Of a stretch of DNA of 64,000 nt, positions 39,469 through 48,139 are shown piece by piece. The translations under genes and the position numbers were made by a program. The notes under the pieces were generated by a model. That model ran no database searches. It was given only the letters and a program-made list of their open reading frames with translations, and was not told the DNA's origin. Within the stretch, counting starts at the first letter, position 1. The number at the start of each line of letters is the position of its first letter. Source of the stretch: Actinomadura_E scrupuli (GTDB taxonomy: Bacteria > Actinomycetota > Actinomycetes > Streptosporangiales > Streptosporangiaceae); the NCBI RefSeq assembly GCF_050971785.1, contig NZ_JBPCCU010000001.1, positions 744,001 to 808,000 of the forward strand, in the 5' to 3' direction.

Positions 39469-40752
39469 TCACCCCCGGTGGGTGAACTGCGGCAGGTGGG
39501 CCGCATGGGCGGCGAGGCCCTCCTCGAGGATCTTCTCCGCGGTGTCCTTGCCGCGCACGAAGGGGTGCGCCATGAGGGCCTGCAGCGCCACCCGCCGGTC
39601 ACCGGTGGCGGCGGCGTCGGCGGCCAGCCGCTCGTACTGGTGGACGGCCTGGGTGAGGCCGCGCACCGGGCGCGGGAGCGAGCCCATGACCAGCGGTGTC
39701 GCGCCCTGACGGCCGACGATGGCCGGCACCTCGACGATCGCGTCGTCCTCCAGTGAGGAGATCGCGCCGTCGTTGACGGTGTTGACGATGATCCGCCGCC
39801 GCTCGTCGCGGGCGATGGCGCAGATGACCTCGACCGCGAACTCGCCGTGCTCCCCGCCGCCCCGGTCCCTGCTGGGGTCGGGGTCGTCCCTGGCGGCCTC
39901 CGCGGCGACCTGCTCGTAGTAGGACGGCAGCATGGCGAGGATGTCGTCGGCCCGGGTGGTGCCCTTGGCGCGGAGCTCCCGTACGACCTCGTCGTGGAAG
40001 AAGTAGTACTTCGCGTAGGAGTTGGGCAGGAAGCCGAGGGCCTTGGCGAGGGAGGCCATCCGGGACGGGTCCCGCCACGGGGTGGCGCCGCCCGAGGGGG
40101 GCTGGAGCGCGGCGAGCCGCGCGGGCAGGTCGATCTCGCGGCCGTCCAGCCGGACCCGGGTGGCCCAGGTGGCGTGGTTGAGCCCGATCCAGTCGGCCTC
40201 CAGCCGCTCGGAGGGCAGGCCGAGCAGCGAGGCCCACATCTCGGTGTCGCCCACGTGCTGGTCGCAGAGCCCGAGGATCCTGGTGCCGGGGGCGTACCGG
40301 GTGACGGCGTCGGTGACGACGTTGGTGGGGTTGGTGTAGTTGATGATCCAGGCGTCCGGGCCGGCCAGCCGTGCGATCTCCAGCAGCACCGGCACGGATC
40401 GGCAGGCCATCAGGAACCCGCCCGGGCCGGCGGTCTCCTGGCCCACCACGCCGTGCCGGAGCGGGATCGACTCGTCCAGCCGCCGCGCGGCCATCCCGCC
40501 GGGGCGGAAGGTGGTGAAGACGAAGTCCGCTCCGTCCAGGGCCGTCTTCAGGTCGGTGTGCGGCACGACGGTGAAGCCGGCGCCGCGGGCGGCGAACATG
40601 GCCGTCGCCAGCCGGGTCATGACCGCGAGGTGATCTGGATCGAGGTCGTGGAAGGCCAGCTCCGTCCCGGCCAGCTCGGCGGACCGGTGCAGCAGCCCCC
40701 GGATCACCCCGGGCATGTAGCCGCTGCCGGCTCCCACGATCGCGATCTTCAC
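39469..40752 (-). CDS. Glycoside hydrolase family 4 (6-phospho-alpha/beta-glucosidase-like)
   Basis: A 427-residue NAD- and Mn-dependent glycosidase of family GH4. The dinucleotide motif is GAGSGYMP (residues 7-14). Metal and catalytic ligands lie in NYTNPTNVVTDAV, GLCDQHVG (Cys) and GLNHATW (His). GH4 enzymes act by NAD-mediated oxidation at C3. The sugar specificity cannot be read from sequence. Downstream of a PfkB-type kinase on the same strand; palindrome copy 3 fills the gap between them. Confidence 0.9.
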   Translation of the reverse strand: MKIAIVGAGSGYMPGVIRGLLHRSAELAGTELAFHDLDPDHLAVMTRLATAMFAARGAGFTVVPHTDLKTALDGADFVFTTFRPGGMAARRLDESIPLRHGVVGQETAGPGGFLMACRSVPVLLEIARLAGPDAWIINYTNPTNVVTDAVTRYAPGTRILGLCDQHVGDTEMWASLLGLPSERLEADWIGLNHATWATRVRLDGREIDLPARLAALQPPSGGATPWRDPSRMASLAKALGFLPNSYAKYYFFHDEVVRELRAKGTTRADDILAMLPSYYEQVAAEAARDDPDPSRDRGGGEHGEFAVEVICAIARDERRRIIVNTVNDGAISSLEDDAIVEVPAIVGRQGATPLVMGSLPRPVRGLTQAVHQYERLAADAAATGDRRVALQALMAHPFVRGKDTAEKILEEGLAAHAAHLPQFTHRG

Positions 40753-40765
40753 TGCTCTCCCCCCT

Positions 40766-40812
40766 CTGCGTGATCATGCAATCGATCGACGAACGATTGC
40801 ATGATCACGGAG
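40766..40812. repeat. Dispersed intergenic palindrome, copy 3
   Basis: Arms 40766-40788 and 40790-40812 pair around an A at 40789, with mismatches at 40768/40810 and 40785/40793. It abuts the stop codon of the PfkB gene (stop at 40813-40815, minus strand) with no gap and ends 13 nt before the GH4 start codon. Confidence 0.88.
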
Positions 40813-41925
40813 TCAGTCGGTGTGGCGCAGGGTGGGCTGGGCGCGGGCGACGGCGTAGGCGCCCTCGTCGAGCCCGCTCTGCGGGATGTAGGGCACGATG
40901 AACGAGTAGTCGGACAGGACGTCGGCGGGCACCTCGGTGTCCTCGCCGAACGTCGCGATGTCGCCCCAGCAGGGCGCGCCGAGCGAGCCGCTGAGATGCC
41001 GGACGGAGAGCCCGGCGCACAGGTTGGCGAACTTCAGCCGCTGGGCCAGCGGCCACCGGGCGAGGGTGCCGAACACGAACCCGGCGGCGAACACGTCGCC
41101 CGCACCGGTGGGGTCGACGGCGCTGACCGGCAGCGCGCCGGCCGAGGCGCGCTCGCCGGTGGTGGAGTCGATCGCGATGGCGCCGTCCCGCCCGAGCTTG
41201 ACGACCACGACGGGCAGCCGCTCGGCGAGTGCGTCGAGCGCCTTCTCAGGGCTGCTGGAACGGGTGTACGCCATCGCCTCGACCGCGTTGGGCAGGAACA
41301 CGTCGACGTGCTGGAGCCGGTCGAGCACCTCCGCGGACCAGGCCTCGGTGGGGTCCCAGCCGAGGTCGGCGAAGACGGTCGCGCCCTGCTTGCGCAGGGA
41401 GATCGCCCACTCCGGGACGGGCCGGTCGATGTCGAGGAAGCAGGTGCGGGCGCGGGGCGGGACGTCGACGAGCCCGGTCGTGGGCAGCGGTGGCGGCGGC
41501 GCGTAGGTGATCATGCTGCGGTCCGAGTCGTACGCCATCGAGACCGTGACCGGGGTGGGCCAGCCGGCGAGCTGGCGGGACCAGCGGAGGTCGACGCCCT
41601 CCTGCTCGGACAGCGTCCGCCAGAGGTACGCCCCGAAGAGGTCGTCGCCGACGGCGGCGGCCAGCCCGACGCGCAGGCCCAGCCGGCTCATCGCCACCGC
41701 GATGTTGGCGACCCCGCCGGGGGCCGAGCCGAGCCCCTTGGTCATCAGCTCGGTGCCGGGCGGGGGCAGGAACGGCAGCCCGGTGAAGATCATGTCCATG
41801 AAGATCTGGCCGCTGAGGAAGACGTCGAGGCCGTCGTCGCCGTCGGCGTGCAGGGGCTGGCCGCCGAGTTCCCGCTCGGCACAGGGGTCTTGCAGGCTGG
41901 GGGAGGGCGGCGGATCAGAGGTCAT
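40813..41925 (-). CDS. PfkB-family carbohydrate kinase
   Basis: A 370-residue ribokinase-fold sugar kinase. GGVANIAVAMSRLG is the N-terminal PfkB signature, and DPTGAGDVFAAGFV is signature 2 with the catalytic Asp. A 30-residue Pro/Asp-rich extension precedes the domain. The sugar is unknown; the neighbouring GH4 glycosidase suggests carbohydrate use. The ATG overlaps the SIMPL gene stop by 11 nt, so translation is probably coupled. Confidence 0.88.
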   Translation of the reverse strand: MTSDPPPSPSLQDPCAERELGGQPLHADGDDGLDVFLSGQIFMDMIFTGLPFLPPPGTELMTKGLGSAPGGVANIAVAMSRLGLRVGLAAAVGDDLFGAYLWRTLSEQEGVDLRWSRQLAGWPTPVTVSMAYDSDRSMITYAPPPPLPTTGLVDVPPRARTCFLDIDRPVPEWAISLRKQGATVFADLGWDPTEAWSAEVLDRLQHVDVFLPNAVEAMAYTRSSSPEKALDALAERLPVVVVKLGRDGAIAIDSTTGERASAGALPVSAVDPTGAGDVFAAGFVFGTLARWPLAQRLKFANLCAGLSVRHLSGSLGAPCWGDIATFGEDTEVPADVLSDYSFIVPYIPQSGLDEGAYAVARAQPTLRHTD

Positions 41926-42577
41926 CGGGTGCCGTCGCGGTGAAGCTGGCCTCGACCGCGGCCCGGACGGTCTGGGTCTCGGGCTCCAGGTCGATGGGCT
42001 CGGGAGCGGACTGGGCGCGCATGAGGTCCCCGGCGGCGGCCAGCGCGTAGCCCTCCCGCTGGGGGTGGGTGGTGAGCCCCTCGTCGGCGAGCTCGACCAG
42101 GCCGGTGAGCCGGCAGCCGAGCGCCTCGGCGTATTCGCGGGCCCGGCCGACGGCCTCCCGGGCGGCCTGGTGGCGCGCCCGGCGGTAGACCGGGCTGTCG
42201 GGGCGCAGCGCCCAGGTGGGGCCCTGGACGGCGGTGAGCTCCAGATCGCCGAGGCGGGTGACGAGCTCACCGAGCACGCCGAAGTCGGTGAGGGTCACGT
42301 GGATGCGCACGGTGCCCTGGTAGCGGTGGACCTTCTCGTCCCGGCGGCGTTCTCGCATGACCGGCTGGACCACCAGCCCGGTGGTCTCCAGCCGCTCGAC
42401 GGCCTCGCCGTAGGTCTTGATGAGGTCGAGGCACTGCTGGTTGCGCGCGCTGAGCCGGTCGAGGGTCCGGCGGCGGTCCATATCGCGTGCCTGCAGATGC
42501 ACGGTGAGCTCGGCGATCTCCGGCTCGACCTGCAGGACGGTTTCGCCGCGCACCCTGATCAGGGGATCATCGGACAT
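41915..42577 (-). CDS. SIMPL domain (DUF541) protein
   Basis: A 220-residue SIMPL-domain protein without a signal peptide, so probably cytoplasmic. The N-terminus VRGETVLQVEPEIAELTVHLQA and YRRARHQAAREAVGRAREYAEALG are the two conserved blocks. Relatives interact with mouse IRAK-1 kinase or form periplasmic oligomers in other bacteria; the role here is unknown. It is the first gene of a likely three-gene unit with the PfkB kinase and the GH4 enzyme. Confidence 0.85.
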   Translation of the reverse strand: MSDDPLIRVRGETVLQVEPEIAELTVHLQARDMDRRRTLDRLSARNQQCLDLIKTYGEAVERLETTGLVVQPVMRERRRDEKVHRYQGTVRIHVTLTDFGVLGELVTRLGDLELTAVQGPTWALRPDSPVYRRARHQAAREAVGRAREYAEALGCRLTGLVELADEGLTTHPQREGYALAAAGDLMRAQSAPEPIDLEPETQTVRAAVEASFTATAPDDL

Positions 42578-42799
42578 TGAACCGCCTTAGAAGGGTTCGA
42601 CTTCTCCACGATAGTGCAGTGGCCGGAGAGCTTCCGGGGTTGAGGGCACGCTGCTACTACAGCATGCGGCTATGACAAAACCCGGGTCACCGGCGCCCGT
42701 GACGCGCCTTCGCCGACGGCGTCGTCAAAGGTTTGAGGGCCGGGCGGGACCGCCGCCACCTGGCCGGCTCACCCGCTGACCCGGTTCACAGGCGTTCTC

Positions 42800-44020
42800 T
42801 CAGAGGAACGTCTTGCCCTCGCCGCGGTAGGTGGGCACGGACCGCACCACGCGGTCGTTCTCCACCAGGTGCAGCTCGGCGAAGCGTTCGCACAGCTCGC
42901 CGGCCTTGGTGTGCCGGAACCAGACGCGGTCCCCGACGCGCAGCAGGTCGGCCGCCTTGCCCAGGAGCGGGGTCTGCACCTCGCCGGCGCCTTCGGAGCC
43001 GCTGAAGGACAGCCCGGTGGGCAGGTACGGCTGGGGCAGCCGCAGCTTGTCGCCGGGGCCGGAGGCCAGGTAGCCGCCGCCCAGCGCGGTCACGATGCGG
43101 GGGGCGGGCCGGCGTACGGCCGAGAGCGCGAACAGCGCCGCGGGGTGGCCGCGGAAGTTGGTGTAGTAATCGAACAGGTGGGGCTGGTAGAGGCCGGAGC
43201 CCGCGGCCACCTCGGTGATGGCCTTCTCCAGGGTGGTGGTCTCGACGCTGCCGGTGCCGCCGCCGTTGACGTGCTCCAGGTCGGGCCGGCCCGCGGTGGC
43301 GAGTACGGCTCGTACGGCCTTGACGATGGCGGCGCGGCGGCGGGCCAGCTCGACGCGGGATCTGGCCTGCAGCACGCGGATGGCGCGGGCCATGATCGGG
43401 TTGCCGGGAGGGGCGTTGCCGACGCCGGCGATCTGCGACTCGTAGGCCATGATGCCGACCAGCGTGAAGGCGGGACGCTTGACGATCTCTTCGGCGAGGC
43501 CCGCCGCCTGCGCGGGGGTGACGACGGGGGAGCGGCGGGCGCCGACCCGCAGCCGGCCGCGCAGTGCGTAGTAGGCGGCGTCGACGTCCATCCAGACCCG
43601 GATGGGCGCGGTCTCGCCGGTGGTGCGCTCGGCGAGGACCTTCTCGATGAGCTCCAGGTGCTCGACGGAGTCCACCATGATCGAGACGATCCCGGCGAGG
43701 TGCTCGTCCGCGGCCAGCTCGGCCAGGGCGGTGCGGTCCGTGGTCGGGTAGGCGACCATGATGTCGTCGCTGACGCCCTGCCTGGCCAGCCAGAGCGCCT
43801 CGGGAAGCGTGAACGCCATGACGCCCGCGAAGCCGTCCATGGCCAGCACCTCTTCGAGGAGGGCGCGGCAGCGGACGGACTTGCTCGCCACCCGGATCGG
43901 CTTGCCGTTGGCCCGCCGGACGAGGTCGGCGGCGTTGGTGCGGAAGGCCTTGAGATCGACGATCGCGAACGGCGGTTCGAGGTCGGCCGTCGCGGTGTCG
44001 TAGCGCTCCCGGATATTCAT
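42800..44020 (-). CDS. Fold-type III PLP enzyme (alanine racemase N-terminal domain; D-amino acid aldolase/deaminase-like)
   Basis: A 406-residue enzyme. PLP is probably held by Lys in RVASKSVRCRALL, with a TIM-barrel domain to about residue 290 and a C-terminal beta domain as in D-threonine aldolase/D-serine dehydratase. LEHVNGGGTGS and the His/Cys in WFRHTKAGELCERF resemble the metal-binding tail of that group. The substrate is uncertain: a D-hydroxy amino acid is likely. The gene is 40 bp downstream of the lipoprotein gene. Confidence 0.85.
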   Translation of the reverse strand: MNIRERYDTATADLEPPFAIVDLKAFRTNAADLVRRANGKPIRVASKSVRCRALLEEVLAMDGFAGVMAFTLPEALWLARQGVSDDIMVAYPTTDRTALAELAADEHLAGIVSIMVDSVEHLELIEKVLAERTTGETAPIRVWMDVDAAYYALRGRLRVGARRSPVVTPAQAAGLAEEIVKRPAFTLVGIMAYESQIAGVGNAPPGNPIMARAIRVLQARSRVELARRRAAIVKAVRAVLATAGRPDLEHVNGGGTGSVETTTLEKAITEVAAGSGLYQPHLFDYYTNFRGHPAALFALSAVRRPAPRIVTALGGGYLASGPGDKLRLPQPYLPTGLSFSGSEGAGEVQTPLLGKAADLLRVGDRVWFRHTKAGELCERFAELHLVENDRVVRSVPTYRGEGKTFL

Positions 44021-44060
44021 ACGGGTCAGAGTGTCATAAAACGTTAAACATGAAAAGTCT

Positions 44061-45053
44061 TCATGATGGTCGCGGATGGGCCGCGAAGAACTCCCACAGT
44101 TGCGCGCCGGCGGTGCTCGGCCAGTGATGCGTGCCGCCCTTGATCCGGCAGAAGGAGACCTCGGCGCCGTTCCCGCCCTTGCCCGTCGCCGTGCACTCGG
44201 CCGAGGCCCGGCTCAGGTCCCGGCTCAGGCCGGTCTGGCGCAGGCCGGGCAGCTTGTTGGCCTTGCGCCAGAAGTCGACCGCCTGGGACACCGGGGGGAA
44301 GGGGCGCCGGTCGTTGAAGTCCCGGTTGCCGCCGCCGTTGTAGGGCACGCTGCGGTCCGCCGTGCCGTGGAAGATGAGTGCGGACACCGGGCGGCCCGGG
44401 TGGCAGCTCATGACGAGGGCGCCCTCCACCACTCCGATCGCGGCGACCTTGCCGGGGCCCTCGCAGGCCAGCCGGTAGGCCATGCCCGCGCCGTTGGAGA
44501 ACCCGGTCGCGTACACCCGTCTGCCGTCGGCCAGCCCGGAGTCGACGAGCTTGTCGATCAGCTTGGTGAGGAAGCCGACGTCGTCGACGTTGCCGATCTT
44601 GGCGGCTCCGCAGCAGTCGCCGGCGTTCCAGGTGGTCATGAACCCGTCGGGGTAGGCGACCAGGAACCCCTTCCGGTCGGAGAGGTCGTCGAAGCCGGTG
44701 AGCTTCCGCATGCCCTGCATGTTGCTGAGGCCGCCGTGCATGGCCAGCACCAGGGGCAGCGGTTTGACGGGCTTTCCGTTCCGCCAGCCGCCCTTCGTGA
44801 GCTGGGCCGGCACGTGCAGCAGGTATTCGCGGTGCCCGACCGTGCCCACGTCGAGCTTCAGCTTGAAGGTCCCGGTGCCGGTGGGGATCCCCTGCACCGT
44901 CGTGGGACGCCGGCCGCCGCCCTTCTGGCCGCCGCTCCGCGGGCCCGCGCTCTCGCCGCCCCCGCCGCCCTGGCCGCTCTGGCTCTTGCAACCTGCCAGT
45001 CCGGCGGACAGCAGGAGGGCGATCGTCGCCAGCAGCATCAGGGCCCGTCGCAT
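44061..45053 (-). CDS. Lipoprotein esterase (polyhydroxybutyrate depolymerase/LpqC-like)
   Basis: A 330-residue exported lipoprotein. The signal peptide ends with a lipobox LAGC (Cys at about residue 22). A Gly/Ser-rich linker follows, then an alpha/beta-hydrolase domain with the nucleophile elbow GFSNGAG, the acid in HGTADRSVPY, and the His in GGTHHWPS. The layout is that of LpqC/feruloyl-esterase/PHB-depolymerase proteins. The start is ATG 45053, 7 nt after a TAGGTT -10 box. Confidence 0.9.
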   Translation of the reverse strand: MRRALMLLATIALLLSAGLAGCKSQSGQGGGGGESAGPRSGGQKGGGRRPTTVQGIPTGTGTFKLKLDVGTVGHREYLLHVPAQLTKGGWRNGKPVKPLPLVLAMHGGLSNMQGMRKLTGFDDLSDRKGFLVAYPDGFMTTWNAGDCCGAAKIGNVDDVGFLTKLIDKLVDSGLADGRRVYATGFSNGAGMAYRLACEGPGKVAAIGVVEGALVMSCHPGRPVSALIFHGTADRSVPYNGGGNRDFNDRRPFPPVSQAVDFWRKANKLPGLRQTGLSRDLSRASAECTATGKGGNGAEVSFCRIKGGTHHWPSTAGAQLWEFFAAHPRPS

Positions 45054-45060
45054 AGCAGCG

Positions 45061-45066
45061 AACCTA
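45061..45066 (-). promoter_or_regulatory. -10 box (TAGGTT) of a leaderless promoter
   Basis: On the minus strand TAGGTT is followed by 7 nt and ATG 45053 without a ribosome binding site. Confidence 0.4.
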
Positions 45067-45194
45067 ACCCGGTCAGACCCGGGCAAACCAGTGACAAGTG
45101 TCACCCGAGTGCCCAGAGGGACGGAGCGGCAGGTCAGGCGGCCTGCCCGTGGGGGGCGCACTCGGCTGGGCGACCGGCACCGAGCCCCCGGCCA

Positions 45195-47306
45195 CTACGA
45201 CGGCCCGGCGGACCGTGCGCTCCGAAGCGGCGGGCCCGCGAGCGCCGGGCGAGTCCCGGCGGCGGCCACCTCCGACCGGAGCACGTGGGCGCAGACGGCC
45301 ACCGTGACGGGCACCGTGACGGTCAGCCCCAGCGCCAGGATCGAGACCCCGGAGTCGTTCACCACGGTGCCCAGCAGCACCGTGACCAGGGCGCCGGCCA
45401 GTCCGGCCCGCAGCAACGGGGCGCGCTCGAAGGCCTGCCGCAGCAAGGACCCTCCGGCCCGCCGCGGCCGTGCCAGCACGACCACCAGGAACAGGAGCGC
45501 GGCGACCGCCACGGAGGTCAGGTCGGGGTTGGTGAAGCTGTGCAGCATCGCCGTGGTCTTGCGGCTCACCACCGGCATGCCCTGGCCGGCGAGGAGGTCG
45601 CCGAAGAACCGGCCGAGGTGTGACCGCTGGTCCGGCGGCCGCAGGTGGTCCAGGAAGGCCACCCCGAGTACGACCGCCGTGGTGGCGGCCCCGAGCAGGC
45701 CCAGCTTGACCCGCGAGACCCGGCGGCCGGAGACGAGCAGGACGGTCACCGCCAGGCCGGGGATGAACGCGATCATGCCGCCGAGGTCGCTGCCCCAGCC
45801 GGCCCAGCCGTCCAGCGCCGCCACCCCCAGCGAGATCGTCACCACCGACGCGAGGGCGGCGCGGGGCCTGCCCTTGGCCCGCAGCCGGTGCGCCAAGCCG
45901 CAGACCGCCAGCAGGGTCGAGGTGGTGAGGACGGCGAACCCGATGTTGCCCATCCCGTAGTAGCGGAAGCCGCCGATGGGGGAGTAGCCCATGAAGCTGT
46001 TGAACTGGAGGGTGCAGCCGGTGAGCTGGTCGGCGGCCAGGACGAGCGCGGAGACGGCGGCGACGACCGACCCGGGGCCGAGCGGATGACGGCGCCAGGG
46101 ACCGCAGAGGGCGATGCCGACCACGAGCAGGTCGAACGCGGCGATGCCGCCGAGCACCGCCTCCGCCGGATGCCGGGACTGCGGCCACGGCAGCAGGTTG
46201 ACCAGGAACACCGAGACGGGGAACGCCGCCGCCGCCAGCGCGACGGGCTTGACCAGGAGCAGCGACCGGCCGCGCCGCCACAGCGCGACCGCGGCCGCCG
46301 CGTACACCGTGAGCTGGCCGATCATGAACCAGTGGTAGAAGTCCCGGCCCACCGGGCGCAGCACCTCGGGCGCGGCCGCCTGGCCGGTCAGATGCCGGAT
46401 CGTGGCGATCGGGCCCGGGGCCTCGGCCCCCGGGCGCCAGGGCGTGCCCACCAGCCCGTCCGGGGCGGGGACGCCGATCGCGGCCAGGACGGTCGCCGTG
46501 ACGTCGGGCAGGATCACCAGGTCGGGACGGCGGGTGGAGGCCGACCCCAGGTACCTCCCCGCGGTGCCCTCGCCCGCGGCGAGGGCCACCCGCAGCCGGG
46601 CGTACCGGCGGTCGTCGCCGACCCCGGCGACCAGGACGGTGGTGCCGGCGGAGATCCGCGCCAGGATCGAGCCGACGGCGGTGTCGATCCCGCGTACGAC
46701 GTCGGCCCGCCGTGATCCCCGTACGGTGGCCAGGTCGTCGAGGGCGGCGATGGTCACCGGGCAGCGCGTCCACAGCCCGCGCTCGGCGGAGGCCACCGTC
46801 GCGGCGTAGTGGTCGACCCGGCCCGCGCCGTCCGCGGCGGCGAGGGCGGCGCCCGGCCCCACGGCGGTGACGCACCGCCCGGCCCGGTGCACGGCGTCGC
46901 CCAGCAGACCCAGCCGGGTGGGGAATCCCAGCCCGGTGTTGTACTGGCGGATCCCGGGGAGGTCCGCGACCACCACGCCCTGCCCGCTCGGGTCCAGCCG
47001 GGGCGGGCGACGGCACAGCGGCCCGGTGGCGGCCCGGGCGCCGGCGGAGATCGTCACCCAGCCGTCCGCCGGGCAGGTGAAGCGGCCGATGGTACGGGCG
47101 GACAGGCCGCCGGTGGCGCTCCGGCCGACCAGGCGGAGCAACTGGGGAGAGCGATCCTGCGTGATGTCGGCCCAGCGCAGGCCCGGTACGCCGATCAGCA
47201 CGACATCGCGGGCGGGCCCCGGCTCCGTACGGGCGCCGGCGGACGTGCCCGGCCAGCAGAGGACCGCTGAGATCGCCATCAACAGCACGGCCGTGCGTCT
47301 CGACAT
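45195..47306 (-). CDS. Large membrane protein with alkaline-phosphatase-like N-terminal domain
   Basis: A 703-residue protein. It starts with a signal peptide, then has an alkaline-phosphatase-superfamily-like extracytoplasmic domain (about residues 35-300, opening VVLIGVPGLRWADI with strand-Asp features near DYYA and GVGDDRRYARL). About ten transmembrane helices fill the C-terminal half. The usual metal-binding Asp/His set of active phosphatases is not complete, so catalysis is doubtful. Conserved in actinobacteria, function unknown. The start M at 47306 is preferred to 47324 because GGGGG lies upstream. Confidence 0.75.
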   Translation of the reverse strand: MSRRTAVLLMAISAVLCWPGTSAGARTEPGPARDVVLIGVPGLRWADITQDRSPQLLRLVGRSATGGLSARTIGRFTCPADGWVTISAGARAATGPLCRRPPRLDPSGQGVVVADLPGIRQYNTGLGFPTRLGLLGDAVHRAGRCVTAVGPGAALAAADGAGRVDHYAATVASAERGLWTRCPVTIAALDDLATVRGSRRADVVRGIDTAVGSILARISAGTTVLVAGVGDDRRYARLRVALAAGEGTAGRYLGSASTRRPDLVILPDVTATVLAAIGVPAPDGLVGTPWRPGAEAPGPIATIRHLTGQAAAPEVLRPVGRDFYHWFMIGQLTVYAAAAVALWRRGRSLLLVKPVALAAAAFPVSVFLVNLLPWPQSRHPAEAVLGGIAAFDLLVVGIALCGPWRRHPLGPGSVVAAVSALVLAADQLTGCTLQFNSFMGYSPIGGFRYYGMGNIGFAVLTTSTLLAVCGLAHRLRAKGRPRAALASVVTISLGVAALDGWAGWGSDLGGMIAFIPGLAVTVLLVSGRRVSRVKLGLLGAATTAVVLGVAFLDHLRPPDQRSHLGRFFGDLLAGQGMPVVSRKTTAMLHSFTNPDLTSVAVAALLFLVVVLARPRRAGGSLLRQAFERAPLLRAGLAGALVTVLLGTVVNDSGVSILALGLTVTVPVTVAVCAHVLRSEVAAAGTRPALAGPPLRSARSAGPS

Positions 47307-47400
47307 CCAGGGCCCCCGCCTCAACCTGTGCAGTCCATGGTCCGAAGACCGGTCTGAAGGGTCCTGCCCCTGTCCGAGTTAAATGATCATCAACGGTTTC

Positions 47401-47856
47401 TCATCTTTGCCGCCGCATCAGTGCGGCCAGGACCTCGAGCAGCCGCGGTGGGTCGACGTCGTCGAGCGACGGGATCTCCTCGGCGGTGAACCAGCCATTG
47501 CCGAGGTAGGTCTCGTTCTCCTCGGCCGTGAAGGCCGCGGGCGCCGCGCGCACGGTTCCCTCGAAACGGGCCAGATAGAACGGCTCCACCTTGCGGTAGT
47601 GCACGCCGTTCCAGTGGAAGTCCCGGTCGACCGGCACCGAAAGGTCCAGTACGGCGTCGCCGGGCAGCCCGGTCTCCTCCTCCAGCTCGCGCCGGGCGGC
47701 CGCCAGCGGGCTCTCGCCCGGGTCGAGCCCGCCGCCCGGGGGCTCCCAGAAGTCGCGCTCGCTCACCGGGTCCCGCCACCGCAGCAGCAGGATGCGGCCG
47801 GTCCCGTCCACGCAGACGATCCGTACCGCCGGCCGGTCCTGCGGCGACTCGACCAC
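47401..47856 (-). CDS. Nudix hydrolase
   Basis: A 151-residue Nudix protein. The Nudix box GGGLDPGESPLAAARREL followed by EEETGL fits GX5EX7REUXEEXGU fully. The flanks WEPPGG and WFTAEEI are typical of ADP-ribose/NTP pyrophosphatases, but substrate is not predictable. The GTG start at 47856 is chosen because GGGAG lies about 9 nt upstream; starts at 47871 and 47895 have none. It is divergent from purU. Confidence 0.92.
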   Translation of the reverse strand: MVESPQDRPAVRIVCVDGTGRILLLRWRDPVSERDFWEPPGGGLDPGESPLAAARRELEEETGLPGDAVLDLSVPVDRDFHWNGVHYRKVEPFYLARFEGTVRAAPAAFTAEENETYLGNGWFTAEEIPSLDDVDPPRLLEVLAALMRRQR

Positions 47857-48139
47857 CCGTCGTCTCCCTACGCCCCGATGTATCCGGATGAACACCCGGA
47901 TGATGACAGACAGACCCCTGATGACGGCCTGGGTGGATCCCTCTCGCAGGCCCGGGGGCTATGGCCGCTATGCGGAAACCCGCGCGCCGCCCGCTGCGTG
48001 CCGACCCCCCCGGTGGCCGGGCCGGGATCGGCTGACCGGCCGCGGCGGACGGCATAGACTCGAAATGCTCACCCTGGGTGACCTGATCCGTACGCTCCCG
48101 GATGGCGGGCGGCGTGACCCCACACGAACGAGAGAGCCG

